Below, piece after piece: positions 10,925 to 23,400 of a stretch of DNA of 64,000 nucleotides. Position 1 is the first letter of the stretch. Each line of letters opens with the position of its first letter. Origin of the DNA: Isoetes taiwanensis (lineage: Eukaryota > Streptophyta > Lycopodiopsida > Isoetales > Isoetaceae); assembly GCA_021234155.1 (NCBI GenBank), contig JAJEKV010000087.1, forward strand, positions 2,247,146 through 2,311,145, written 5' to 3'. The position numbers and the translations under genes are program-made. The notes beneath the pieces are model-generated. The model did no database searches. It was not told the DNA's origin and was given only the letters and a program-made list of their open reading frames with translations.

Positions 10925-11243
10925 CTGAATTTTAAATTTTTATTAGAAAATGCAGAATCAAGAAGGCAAAACCAAAGTTAAAACCAAAGATGTCCTTGCC
11001 GGCCAACATAGGGTGATAAAACATAGAAACTACTCTTGCTAACCTATCATTGGACCCAAGCTTTTTATTGGCTCATCCCAGCCACAAAATATTCTGCTCT
11101 AGGTGGCGTCTTTTCAATTACCCAATCTTCTAGTGCTAACACTATACCATTAGCTTTATTTATTTAGCTTACTAGCTTTATAGCTAATCGTGGTGTACAA
11201 TATAATTTTGCAAAGTAATGGTGGTACTTCTCTCAAGAATCCT
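10925..11243. other. Intron/upstream sequence cut by copia remnant
   Basis: This lies between the acceptor of the first retained exon (10,925/10,924) and the start of the copia-related repeat. No coding sequence was recognised. In copy B an ATTCT pentanucleotide array has been inserted or expanded in this interval. Confidence 0.5.
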
Positions 11244-11300
11244 GCGTAACTTTGTTTTAGTTGTGAACTTGAATACTCTATTAGATTCTTTCATTGGGCA
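11244..11300 (+). repeat. Residual 5' LTR end (57 bp), copy A
   Basis: The segment runs from gcgtaactttg to tcattgggca and matches 17,826-17,880 with few changes. Upstream of it there is no similarity to the rest of the 3' LTR, so the 5' LTR is cut. The same situation in copy B (44,438-44,494 against 50,794-50,850) shows that the truncation predates the duplication. Confidence 0.7.
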
Positions 11301-11316
11301 CAGGCCAGGTTGCACA

Positions 11317-12369
11317 ATGTCTACTAGATTTGGTGCTAACCTCTTAAATCCTATAGAAGTATTCAAGAGTGAAGGGGGCTTTCAGATTTGGAAGAAAGGC
11401 ATTAGACAAGTATTAGAGTTTGAAAATTATGGTATCTTGTTTGACATCAATTCCACAAAACATTATGTTATCACAAAGAAGTGTGGAACTCTAATGCAGG
11501 GGGAAGTAGCTCCAGCACGGAAGCTGAAGAATCCACAGTTGGTGGAGGTGCAGGCAGTATTGTCAGAAGAATTATTGCTGACATAGCAACAACAGACTTT
11601 GATGCAGATGAAACCATGAAGACAATGGAAGCTCAGGCAATCATTTGCTCCAAAGTTGGTATAGTTATAAAACTGAAACTCAGAGGTATGACTCCAAAGG
11701 AAATGTGGACATACATGATTGAAAATTATGAAGCCAAATCTTCATCACAGATTGATGTCTTAGAGAAACAATTAAGGAAGTTAAAGTTGTATGATAAAGA
11801 CAATATTACTGATTTTTTGAGAAGTTTGACTCCATTATTGCAGATTTGAGGGAGCAGGGTTATCCTTAATGAGGAATAACAACTGCTAGCAATATCTAGG
11901 GCAATCTCACATAATGCTCGTCTTGCCACACTTCTGAGGAATGTAGCTAAGTCAAAGGAGCATGCTATCAAAATAGCACTGAATTTGAATAAGGAAAACT
12001 AGGTGATGATAATGATGACAATGTAGAAGTCTTGTCTGCTGGCAAGCATAAATCAAGAAGGAACAATAATTTCAATAGATGAAAGAAAAATAGGAACCCG
12101 CTACACCGTGGATAAATTTATGGACATCTCAAAGTAGATTGCCCAAAAATAGAACAAAAGGTATTATCTCACAGAATTGTGAAGGGAAGGGGCATCTAGC
12201 TTCTAACTGTTCAAGTCCTAAGGGACAACTTGCAAAAGGGAAAGGAAAGGATAAGAATCAAAGGGAATATAAAAACAGAGAAAGGGGTGCAGCCAGAGGC
12301 AATCCAACACTAAATCTTGCACCCAGACCCCTCATATTGAAGAAGAGAAGAAGAAGAACGCTAAGGTAA
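11317..12369 (+). pseudogene. copia gag (copy A)
   Basis: Gag begins at the ATG at 11,317 (MSTRFGANLLNPIEVF), shortly after the LTR end. The central part (MTPKEMWTYM, then SQIDVLEKQLRKLKL) is the usual UBN2/retrotran-gag type. Two zinc knuckles of the CX2CX4HX4C type follow: the second, NCEGKGHLASNCSS, is near 12,178-12,220, while the first is degraded here and clear in copy B. Frameshifts occur near 11,478 and 11,820. It ends in an Arg/Lys-rich tail. Gag would form the virus-like particle; this copy cannot. Confidence 0.8.
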
Positions 12370-12759
12370 TGAAGTACTAAAATGACCATAATTTGATGAT
12401 AATAGATTATGGAGTTGAAAGGACAAGTAGCATCATTCTTAAATGCAAAAAAGAAAAAAAGGTGGACAAAAATGTACAATTTAGCAATGGAGAACTCAAG
12501 GAGGTAGAAGACGCTGGGATGCTAGAACCTGTTTGATCTAGAAGGAAAGTCAGCTGTTCTAAAAAGATGTATTATATGTTAGTTAGAAACTTACTATCAA
12601 GCAGGTCAACTTGTAGATCTTGGCTACAAGATTTTTATTTGAGCCGCTTTTATATTGTAAGTTTTTCTACAATAATAGACTCATGTTTCTTGGAAAAAGA
12701 GTTGGAAACAGATGGGACTTGACATACCCACTATCAATCATGTAACTTGTCCAAGCCCC

Positions 12760-15415
12760 TCGCCATCCTCGCCAATATCAGATTATGAGCAGGCAGAGGA
12801 CTACCGGAGATGCTCATGGACGCCGGGCAAAGAACTCAGGGACCCCACACTAGAGCAAAAAAGGGTATTGCATTCGGGGCTTGACTTCGCTATTACGGAT
12901 GCGCCGAAAAGCTTTGGCGTACACTTCGCATCGCCGCCAGTGGACAACAACATTCTCACAGAACTCAAGTGGGTTTGATGCGAAAGTGTAAAAGAATGCA
13001 AGCCGCCTGGCCACATTCGATCCAAAACCGCCAGCAAAGCCATCACACCGCCACAGCATCCGGCTGAGACAAAGGCGGGTACCTTGCCAGGAATCGGGGA
13101 GATGTTCACCGGGCTGGACACTCATCCTCAACCTTTGGCACACAGTGCTTCAAGGCCAGCCCAGCCTACAGGGGACATCACACCGGGGCAAGGGGGAAAT
13201 GTGACTTGCAGCAGCTCTGTATGACCCACCAGGGGACGCGTACGCCCATACCCCCACGTGATGGCCCCCCATTGGTTCTCGCCGTGAGGAGGATGTTGTG
13301 GAGGGCCCGGTGAACGGCCGGCTAATGGCAAGGCACCGACTCCCCATGGTATGCGTGCCGAAGTTACTCATAAGGCGGGCAGTACGGGCCGGTGCCGCAT
13401 CCTCACTACCCCGCTCAACGAGCATTGCAGAAGGTTTCCACAATGGACCACGCTGCTGTGGTTGTCCCCATTCACAAGGCGAAGCCACACTACTAATCGT
13501 CCGCCACGGACGCATCATGGTGGTCGCTTCAAAAGATTTGCCAAACCGTTATCGGTATTCTCGAAAGTAAAGAGATTGACCCGGCGGGCGAGTGGCGGCG
13601 TATGTGCGAAGCCCTCACACAAGTAGGCTTTAGACCCGCCACTCAACGATTGACTATATTTACACTTGGCAATCGGATTGAAGAGCAGTCGGAACCATCG
13701 CCGAGGACTTGTATTGTCTGTTTGTGGACTTCGCGAAAGGCTTTTGATATGGTCCTCGAGGAAAAGCTATGAACAGATGCGTCAGGCTGCCGCCGCCCTA
13801 AAAGCGCACGCCATATACAGTCATATGAGAGTTATTTTGGCGTGATGCGGTACCGGCGGGCCAAGCATTCACAATGGCAGTATCGGGGTCAAGCAGGCTG
13901 CCCCTCTCACCAACACTTTTTGCCCCCTACATTGACCGTTAGAGCCCGGCATACCGGCGAGCATGGGGATGGCATATAGCTTTTTTTGCACCAGGTCATC
14001 CGCCGACCATCTATGCTTATTAATGTTGGACCTTCCGCCCACACCCTTAAGCTATGCACCATCTCGATGCCCTAGACACATTCTCACGCTACGACATATA
14101 AGGCGGACCGAAGCCAAGACCAGGGTGTTCTCATATCCTTCACGCCACCCCACGCCTCCTGAGACTCACATATCGGGATTAGCTCGTGGAGGTCACGCCC
14201 ACCTGGGCACACCTAGGTGGGAGTTCCTCCGCTGGGGAGGCGCCCATCCGCTATGGGTGACAGCAGGCCGAAAGCTTTTATACATGCGTGCATAACAGCC
14301 ACCTACCGTAGCTCTAGGATTGGGGCCATCAGCCACATCTGTTTCGGAAAGCCCGGTCGGCCCTTGCCCCTTCATTTGGGTCGAGGTTTGGGGCCCGGCC
14401 GCCCTTTGGCCAATTCGAATGACTTGGGAGCAAAAGTGTAAGGTATTTTTGGCATGGGTACCTTGGGTGAAAACCTTCAAATTCCCTATCGAAGTTCTCG
14501 CTGTAGGAAACCGGATTCTTGACGCTTTAGCGGACAGCCCTTGATAAACACATCGCCTATTTTCAGAAAGTGGTTATGGGTGATGTTTCATTCCCCGCGA
14601 TCTCGGGCTTACTGCGGCAATGGGTCCGCTAGCTCACTGTGGCCCGCTGGAGGGTAAGAGAGATCGCTGGGTTCGCCGTGATGGAACGTAAGGGGTGGAG
14701 CACAAAGCGGCAAACGTGGACACAGAGGTCGGTCAGGATAGCTCATGGAGTACTGACGCTTTTGCTTCCTTTGGTAAGCTCTCGGGACCCCTACGCTTCT
14801 GTGAAAGGTGTCAAACGCCCATTAAGCAAGGAGTACATCAACTGGTGGTTAGCCCGGCCCGCTTCTACTGCTGCTCCCAAATGGCCGGTGCCGCACTATT
14901 GCCTCCATTCAAGAGATTGTGTGCCCACCATCTTCGCAAGATCGAGATCGGGTGTGGATTGGGAGCCCCGCCAGATGTGCTCGCTTGTTGCTAAACAGTG
15001 CCATTGAGGATGAGTCTCACACTTTCCAGAGTTGCCTAGCATTCCAGTCAGATCCGCCGATACGCCCCTTAGTACGCACGGATTGCCCCTACATTTGCCG
15101 ATGAACACACCGCCAAGATGCGTTTCGGGTCGCATATTCTGAGGTACTGATTCGCGGACCTTTTGCTCCCCCCTCGCCTGCCCACTGATCAGCACTACGC
15201 AAAGTGGGCATGAGTGTATATATTTTGTGTTTTTGCATTTTTGTATATTGGAATGGGGCTTTTGTCCAGGGTCGATTGTCGCCACGGTTTTTCCCTCAAA
15301 ACCCTTTGGGGCGGGGTTTTAATCGGTAGTAACTTGTCGCGCTTTTGTAACGGGTCCCATAGACCCATTGCTCTCCGTGGATCTATAAAAATACCTTCCT
15401 TCCTTCCTTCCTTCC
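12760..15415 (+). mobile_element. GC-rich LINE inserted in copia, 5'-truncated (copy A)
   Basis: GC content jumps here relative to both flanks. In pieces across frames the plus strand shows YEQAEDY (linker after the endonuclease), TNRPP-like NYRTI sequence, RPxxSTIDYIxTLxIxLK-type sequence near 13,630-13,670, FVDFxKAFDMV (13,720-13,755), GVKQAAPLSPTL (13,890-13,925), and KTRVFSYPSRHPTPP (14,120-14,165). Near 15,000 lies AIEDESHTFQ, the Cys/His-type LINE C-terminus. The endonuclease is missing. The 3' end is a (CCTT)n tail at 15,393-15,415, directly followed by copia integrase (W-H-K-R-L-C-H). The order and tail show a plus-strand, 5'-truncated insertion. The left boundary is uncertain by about 40 bp. 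Confidence 0.82.
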
Positions 15416-17129
15416 AACTATTAAGATATGGCATAAGAGGTTGTGCCATGTTAATACTAAAACTATTGAATTACTAGCCGAGAAGGGTTTGATCATTGCT
15501 GAAAAGACAAGCATGCAAGGTATTATTATGTGATGTATTCTTTAAAAGCATAGCAACGCCATTCGTGAAAATCATACAAAAGGGCCAAGGGAATCCTTTT
15601 GATTTGGTTCACATTAATCTATGTGGACCATTGAATATAACTAGTCCTGTTCGAAAAAGATATTTCATGACACCGATAGATGATTTTAGTAGGACAACCA
15701 AAGTGTACCGCTTGAAGACTAAGGATGCGAGATTTGAGACTTTCAAATAGTATGTCAATGATGTTGAAACCGAAAAGGAAGAAGGGTTAAATGCTTATGT
15801 TCTCAGAGGAGTAGAGTTCCTCACAAGTGAGTTTTAAGCAACACCGTAAGAGAAAGGGAATCAAAAGGCAAACTTACACGCAGATACTTCCCAACAAAAT
15901 GGAATTGCCGAAAGGAAATACGTAACTATTTTGAATACGAAGGAGCACGCTCAAATCCCTGGGTTTACCAAATTTCCTTTGGGAAGAAGCAAGTAAAACT
16001 ATTGTGCTTGTCCAAAAATATCTTGCCATCTATAAGTACTCAAGGTGTTGTTCCCGAAATGCTATGGTCTAAAAAGGACCCCGAATATAATAAATATATG
16101 CATTTTGAATGCCAAACTCGAAGAAGAAATTTTTATGAGGCAACCACCAAGGTTTGAACAGGGAAATGACAAGGTTTGGAAGTTAAAGAGGGTTGTCTAT
16201 GGCCTTAAGCAATCACCAAGAGAATGGTACAAATGCGTGGATGGATATTTAATAGAACAAGGATTCATAAAGCTAAAAAATGATGGGAATTTATACTAAA
16301 TATAAAGTTGGAGATGAATGGTGCATAATAGCTCTTTATGTTGATGACAATATAATGGTAGCAAAGGGCACAAAATGCTTAGAACATTGCGAAAATCTCC
16401 TGAACAGAAGATTTCAAATGTCTGACTTAGGTGAGCTGACTAAATTCCTTGGTATTGAAGTTAAAAGAGATAGAATCAACAAAAGCACAACTCTGACACA
16501 GAAAGGACAAAACTCTCATGCTGATAAAATTTAGGATGCAAGAATGCAATACTAGCAGAACCCCAGTAGCACCAAGACACAAACGGTCAGAACAAATGTG
16601 TCCACAAAATGAGATTGAACGAGAAGAAATGAAACAAACTCCATATAGCTCACTAGTTAGCTGTCTTTTATATGTGGTCAATTGTACCAGACCTGATATT
16701 GCACACATTGTCAATATGTTGAGTAGATACAACCATGATCCTGGCAAGAATCATTGGACAACTGCAAAAAGGGTCCTGAGATATCTAAAAGGGACAAAAG
16801 ATCTACATTTGAAAGCATACTGTGATGCTGATTGGGGTGGAGATCTCGACATGAGGAAGTCCACATCAGGATATCTCATATTTCTAGGTGGTGCTCCAAT
16901 TGCTTGGAAATGCAAAAAACAAAGTGCAATTGCAATGGCAAGTGCTAAGGCTGAATATGCTGCAGCTACTCTATGTGCAAAAGAGGTAATATGGGAAAGG
17001 AGACTGATATGTGAGCTGGGATATGAACAACCTCATGCTACAATTATGCTATGTGACAGCGTCACCTGCATTGTAATGTCAAAGGTCCATGAAAGAACCA
17101 AGCATATAGAACTCGAAATGTTTCATTAG
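15416..17129 (+). pseudogene. copia pol: integrase, reverse transcriptase, RNase H (copy A)
   Basis: Integrase starts with the HHCC finger WHKRLCHVNT at about 15,429. DLVHINLCGPLN and FMTPIDDFSR follow near 15,606-15,690 (first catalytic Asp), then the VEFLTSEF region and NGIAERKY (Glu). Reverse transcriptase has WKLKRVVYGLKQSPREWY (16,177-16,230) and ALYVDDNIMV (16,331-16,360), the catalytic Y-V-D-D. RNase H is a clean 203-residue frame (16,518-17,129) with YCDADWGGD and SAKAEYAAAT. Internal stops and shifts separate the pieces, so it is not functional as it stands. Confidence 0.85.
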
Positions 17130-17880
17130 GAGGCAGTTGAACGGTCAGGTCAGATTGATATATGTTAATACAACAACTCAATTAGTAAATATATCAACAA
17201 AGGTATATCTGAGAATAGGTTTCTGAACTAAAAAGCAAAATGCAAGTTCATGGATATTACATGAAGGGGAATGATGAATATTATCGTATCATGTATCAGA
17301 ACTTGTAGCATCTTGCATAACTATTGCTAAAGACATAACTTGAGATTCATAGTTGCGTAATGTCACATGAAGAAAACATGCACAAGGGAACTTGGTTTCA
17401 AAATGATATCCAACCTGGAACACGGGACATTCATTTTTAAGGTCCAATGGTTATATTGCATGTTGGTTCAAAGAATACCCAAAGACGATACTATTGTAGA
17501 TTGAATTTTAAATTAGAAGTTTATGACGCGGCACATGGTCTGGAGGTGCCAAAGAGGGAACCGATCTTCAAAACTACCGGTCGGGTACAAAATGTCCTGA
17601 TCAATCTTAAATAAATAAAAATGGAATTGTTAATTGCTTATATCCAGAGGTGACATGATTCAAGTGTAACTGATCATGCCTCGAAATGGCTCTAGAAGAT
17701 AATGCAATCAAGCATGTTGAATTGATAAGTAACCATATGAATAGTAAAGTTTTGAAATGGTTAAAATACAACATGTATGTGTTGTGTGATTATTTTTAAA
17801 TGGGCTCTAAGTGATATCTAAGATTGCATAACTTTGTTTTAGTTGTGAACTTGGAATACTTATTAGATTCTTTTCAGGCA
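17130..17880 (+). repeat. copia 3' LTR with polypurine tract (copy A)
   Basis: After RNase H there is a gaaggggaatg purine tract near 17,266, followed by tgatgaatattat as the probable LTR start. The LTR ends ...ggca at 17,880. The length is about 600 bp, normal for copia. The first 140 bp of this interval are the end of the internal region. Copy B's LTR spans about 50,239-50,850. Confidence 0.65.
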
Positions 17881-19320
17881 CTTGAGCAAATGCATGCCAA
17901 GGCTAGAATCTAAAAAGGAGGCACTTTAGGGTTCCATTTCCCTCATTATGCCTACGCTTAAGGGTTAGGTCTAATGGGGCCATATGGCTCATATGGGTAT
18001 CACATGGCAATATAGAATACATTCACATGTTACATAACATGTGCAATATAATGAGTTCTACCGGTTGCCCCCTCATGGTACAACCTTTTACGATCGCCGG
18101 TACATATCAATCGTAATCAACATGTACCAGTGACACTTAATAGCCATAATAATAATAATAATAATGAATTAATCACGCCACTTTGGACCTTGAAGGTCAT
18201 GGAGTTTAAAGCATACAATTGTGTTCACAATTTCAAGAATAAAGAGATTTTAAAAGTTTCTACGCTTTAAAATATATACCAAGTACCATTGGATCCCGCT
18301 TCTAACAAAAGAAGAAAAGGATAGATCTGTTAAACCCTAACCTAACTAAATTCCTCAGAGGCTGAAAGTAATATAAGAAAGTATGAGCTTGCCTTCACCT
18401 ATGTTCAATGCGCCATACCTTGCAAATCTCTTCCTTTGGAGTTTTTGACCATTCGCCTATTTCCACTCAGAACCTATGGGAACTCAGTTTCTATATCTTT
18501 GCTATATACCGCTTCAAATGTCCGGATTCGAAGCCAAGTAGTCCCGCCCGAAAGTAAATAAATCTCAATAGAGGATGAACTTCTCGAGATGTATGTGACT
18601 ATACGTGAGCCTTGTTCTGCCTAAAAGCTTTCTCCATAACTCGAGTTCCATCTAGGTGGTCTCCAGCACCAATATCGTTGTTCAAGGAATTGATGCGGGA
18701 GACCCCCATCTCTCCTCATATATATGGACATCTCATATCATCCCCGATGTCTGGATCGAGATAGAGCAATTTTTAGATAACGCCATCCGGGTTGGCCCGG
18801 CTCGCTTTGGGGAGTTCAAAGTGTAAATTTGTGTTGCCACGATTCATCTCTCAAATTTATCGAGCCATTGCCTTTCAAAAAAGGAGAAGAAATACTTTCT
18901 ACCTCATCGGACCATGGAGATGCAACCCTTAGTAGCCTCTCGGGGGGTAGCCAAGAGGTTATGTCTTCTTAAAGTTACGGGTCATGATAGAGTCAACAAA
19001 AGTATGCACAAAGAGGGGCGATGGAGTGGTCAACCCAGCTTTCATTGTTTATTGCTAGCCTAGTCATTGTTATGTCCGGTACCGGCCTTCTATCTGAGAC
19101 ACACCAGCCATCATCCATTTTTCCCCATGCAGTCTAAGCCCGGTAGGCTTAGCCCATGTGATGATGATGATGTATTGATATATATGATGGATCTATTGTT
19201 GATAAATGGCACTACCCTTCTCGAGGAGCCAATGTATTGTATTGTTGCCAAGTACGATCTTGTATTTATGCTTCAGCCGTTATAGGAGCCTATAGGAGAC
19301 TCAAAAGCAAGACACCTTTG
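17881..19320 (-). mobile_element. LINE 3' fragment with (ATT)n tail (copy A)
   Basis: This is the counterpart of the 183-residue frame in copy B (51,206-51,757), here broken by indels. The trinucleotide array at 18,144-18,163 is the tail on the minus strand. The remainder up to about 19,320 belongs to the same repeat family, which also appears at about 22,640-23,400. The fragment sits directly next to the copia 3' LTR. Confidence 0.65.
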
Positions 19321-22300
19321 TATCTCCTCAGTTACGCATTGCTTCACCATGGTTTAGGCGCATAACCGACATGCTAAGCATCGGCGAGCAGGCTTAGTGG
19401 CATCCGGCTCTCAAAGCCTGCCTCCTATTTATGTGCAATGCGCCGCTTTTTAGATGTATGACATATTCAACATCCTCTAGAGGTGGTCCTTGCGCTTCAC
19501 GGAATACTGCACGCATGAATGGGCCCAAGGAATCAGATCCAAATCTGATAATTCTACCGAGGAATATTGGTTGATGTACATATTTTGTATTTACAATCTG
19601 TTGGTAGAATGAGTTAAGAGGAGCATTATAAAAGTTGCATGAAGGTTCTCAAGACTAAAAAGGCAAGTGCATTTTTGCATTTACTTTAAGCTCTTTTCAT
19701 GTTTAGTTGCGTCTGATTGCCTGCAAGGATTTATGCCATCTAAAATTGTTCATTCAGAACTAAAAGGGCAAGCTCACTTTTGTATGTGCCACAAGTGTAG
19801 AGAGGCGTCAACAATGAAAGCCAAGCAAAGACTTGAAAAGGATATGGTTGTTAAAGATACAATTTTTCATTTTGGTTTTCTTACAGCCGATAATAATCTT
19901 CTTAAAGCTTTGCCTTAGCATTATATTGTAGATTAAAAAAAAGGCTTCTTCACCTTTGTACTACGTGACAACAAATAGTTTAAAGAGCAATTATCATGGT
20001 TGATCTGGTACATTATTTGTTAGTCTTGTGGATTTGGAACAGAGAGCACATGGTAAATTGGATGTTGAGCACATAAAATTACATGCACCTCAAAAAAGAA
20101 GTCACACATTTAGCAGATATATCTAGACAATTCAAGAATCTGTTTTTTCTTCTACTTGAGCAACAAAATAATGTCAATCCCTCATATAGACTCCTACATG
20201 GAATTCCAACTAGATGCTCAGTAGCGCAATGACAATTTTGAATGGTTAAAATTTATTAGCTATGCTAATGCGCAAATTGACATGGCGTTGAAGCATGAAA
20301 AATTGTTGTCTCCCACATATCACATCATAGTTTCGTTTCTTTTCTTGCATAATCTTAGATATATCTTAGTTATCAATCCATGTTATGGCAATGTTGTAAA
20401 TATGATCTATTCCTTTTGAGCAACAAGCTATGTGTTATCAACAACTATATGTGTGAAAAAGATAATCACATTCAACAATTGAAGTCCTTGAAAGATAATA
20501 TTTACCATCAATAGAAACCCTAGGATTTTTAGTCAATCAATGTCGATGCCAAAGATAAATTGTAGTTCTATGACTTGCCAGTGACAAGTGATAGTAACGA
20601 GCACCTGCATAAGTAACGAGATGCATGGAATGATGAACGAGTTGCATTTGCTACAATTTTTAATGAAATGTGATGAATAGACTTTGCATATCTCTTTCTT
20701 CCTCCCCGGCACCTTTTTAATGAACTATTTGCATGGTTATTTATTTAAACATATTAGATGTTTAGCGTTCAATATTAATGCCACGTTGAATGTAGGCAAA
20801 CATCGTGGATTTCAAAAATCACACATTATGCATGAGCATTCAATTTGCCGGATGATAGTTCTGAAGGTGTCATATGATTCAACCAATTTTGAACATGACG
20901 CAACAACCCTCGCAAAAGTTGCCTATCCTAAAACAAGATGAAGACCAAAGAATACATTTTTTAATACAAGTTTATTTTTTAGGGTGTTACCTTCGACAAG
21001 TGCCACATGAGAGTATTAATAAAATAAAATTGGCTCAAGAACCTTAGTGCATAAATGTTATAACAAGGCACGAGTATCCATCTAAGCATTTCATCTTTAA
21101 TTAGGGCACAAAAGCATACTCTCGGCCAAAGATATCATTGTGCAACTATCATCTTTGGACTTAAAGTGAATAACTACTTCAAATAGAAAGGTGAACACAA
21201 TCCCATCGTAAGACATCGGACGCCATTCTATGGGAATGGGACGAGCATGCATGTTTTGCATTGGTCGATGACATGCCCGTTCTCGTTGGGAGTTATTCTA
21301 TTTTAGGCGCGTTTTCGCCGACTTCTCATCGGCGCTCCCCCCTCTTCTCTAACTAAGTGCACTTTTATTCTCTTTGAACCCACCCTTAGATCTTTGTTAT
21401 TGTATTTTTATCGCGCTGAATGTACAGAATCAGCCCCTCCACTATGGGAGGTTTGGTTTGTCTTGTTGTTTTGTTGGTGATGTGCGTACAATGTTAGCGA
21501 AGCCAAAAGGTCTCATTGATTTTCCATTCGTGGGTTTTGGGAGCCATTTTATGCCTTACGTTTGTCCTTAAAATAGTATGAAGAAGGCTTATCACTAGGG
21601 GTTTTTCCTCAAAACCCGAAAGGGTTTATTTTTAGGGTGTGATAAGCTTTCAAGCAGTACACCAGAGTCTTATTAGCATTGTATTTTGTTGGGGTCCAAA
21701 TGATATAATTGGATTTTCCTTTATTTTTTATGGGTAGTAGGCATAAAAGCAAACTACCCACTATCCACCATTGTAGAAAATCTAACTTTCAGATGAATGA
21801 GAAGCAAGTCTAAGTCCAAACATGAAAGTCCCATTCTAGAATCATGATGGTGCATATACATTGTAATGACACATCAAACAACGATCATGGTGCATGTACA
21901 TTGTAATAAGACATTGGACAACCATCATGGTCTATCAAATATCATAGTCTCGATACATTGTAATGAGACATCCGACCGCCATCATGATGCATGTCCATGT
22001 TGGAACATGGCTATAATTTATAATCGGATGTTGCATTGAATGAAATAAATTTGTAAGTATATCTCCAATTCTTGAGCATGTCAACACAAAACATGAATTA
22101 ATGCAACGTTGAATACCCAAAAAACAACACAAAACAATGAGGCTATCCCAAAGTTAATGCATCTCCGATATAAAACTCAAAAGTGAAAGCCATAGCGGCC
22201 ATAGGACACTTAGAAAAGAAATAACTAATTATCCAAAACGCAACAAAAGGCTACATCATCTAGATATGTGAGGAATTAACTTCAATTCCTACAATAGAAC

Positions 22301-22639
22301 CGTGATATCTGTGTTCGGGCCCCATTACTAGTATTCTTTGTGTGTGATCTTGTAAAGTTGATGCGTGTTCGTCATTTCCACCGTAATGTTGAGGGACAAC
22401 ATTATGTTTTCTTGGGGGAGAGGGGAGGGATAAGGGAGTGTTTAAGTTAATTACATAACTTAGTCAACCTTAGGGATGGGACCATTTCCACATGGCCCCA
22501 TCATATTGGGCACCCGCCACACCTGACGCATCCAATTGGAGGGAAAAAATAATGGCTAATATTAGCCAAATGGCAATTTTTTGGATGACTAAGCACCACA
22601 TAATGGGATTAATGGCAAAGTGGAGGGAGGTCCTCTTTG
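19321..22639. other. Unshared spacer, part 1: no gene recognised
   Basis: The stretch is AT-rich, with short open frames (19,667-19,918; 20,684-20,941) that match nothing I know and lack supporting structure. At 21,601-21,640 the phrase gtttttcctcaaaaccc followed by a gggtttatttt complement matches the 3'-UTR hairpin of the GC-rich LINE (15,286 and 48,458). A small LINE 3' remnant is therefore likely around 21,370-21,640. Confidence 0.45.
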
Positions 22640-23400
22640 AGCCGATTTTTTGGGAACCCATAGCGGCTAGGCCTATAGTTGGTCACCGTGAGGGCCGTGC
22701 ATGGGTCCCATACTTCCTGGTCAATGATGTCAGCCCGACTCTCAAGAATTGCGGGTGTCGGCTTGGCTCTTGTTTTGGGAAGTTTAGTTGGGTACGGACA
22801 TGTGTCATCACAACCACCCATGGAGCCACTATTCCTGGGAGGGAGATGCAACCCTTCCTACCTCGGCCGGACCCGAGGCGCATGCAATCCGAGTAGTCCC
22901 AATAGGTCATACCATGAGACTACGTCTTCAGCGGGTTATAGTCATGCCAGAGTCCGATCTAGCCCATTTGCAAAGTATGCGGGAGGGGTGGATGGAGTGG
23001 TCAACCCTAGCCATTGTCTATAGCTAGCCTTGCCATTGTTATATCTCTGCCCGCTTGCCTTGAGGCCCATCCGGGCCTACTTTCCCTTACGAGTTTGAGT
23101 CTAGGTAGGAACTCATATGATTTCTTTATATGTTGTCATCTTTAAAGTATCTATGGATGGATGGATGTGCTACCTTCATGGTAGTGGTTTATATATATTG
23201 TTGCTAGCTCGACATTGTAGTATGCTTTCATTGTTATAGGAGCCCATAGGGGACGCATGCGCAAGATTTCCTCCGTGTTTCTCTACCAGCGCCCTAGCTA
23301 TCCCTAAACGGGCAGATGGAAGGCCCATATAGCGCTTTGATGCTGGATGGGGATTTCTCTTAGAGTATATATGGGCGTCAGATACTTTCAAGGAGCGTCA
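22640..23400. repeat. Diverged member of the LINE-related repeat family
   Basis: It shares with 51,750-52,330 an ordered series of phrases: ggcttggctcttgttttggg, gatggagtggtcaacccta, gccattgtctat, and gttataggagcccatagg. On the minus strand LAHASPMGSYN at 23,250 corresponds to LAHPSPMGSYN at 52,250. This is the third copy of that family in the window and is more diverged than A and B. Confidence 0.65.

Larger units (their letters stand above)
11244..17880 (+). mobile_element. Ty1/copia retrotransposon, 5'-truncated LTR, with nested LINE (copy A)
   Basis: The domain order is gag, zinc knuckles, pre-integrase, integrase core, reverse transcriptase, RNase H, which is copia order. A polypurine-like tract (about 17,268) is followed by an LTR ending ...ggca at 17,880. 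A 57-bp match to that LTR end lies at 11,244-11,300, just before gag. The rest of the expected 600-bp 5' LTR is absent. A GC-rich LINE interrupts the pre-integrase region at about 12,760-15,415. Many frames are broken. Copy A keeps the YVDD motif, and copy B has lost it. Confidence 0.88.
1..19320. repeat. Segmental duplication, copy A (direct orientation)
   Basis: Position 1 aligns with 33,568, and collinear similarity runs to about 19,320 / 52,285. The offset drifts from 33,567 at the left to about 32,950 at the right because of indels. Some parts are almost identical, for example 1,350-2,840 and 6,060-8,000. Others differ by dense small changes (4,000-5,900; 12,750-15,400). The left end is the window edge, so the duplication may extend further left. 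The block contains two genes or gene parts and four classes of transposon. It is too composite to be one transposon, so a segmental or tandem duplication, or an assembly artefact, is the simplest reading. Confidence 0.93.
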
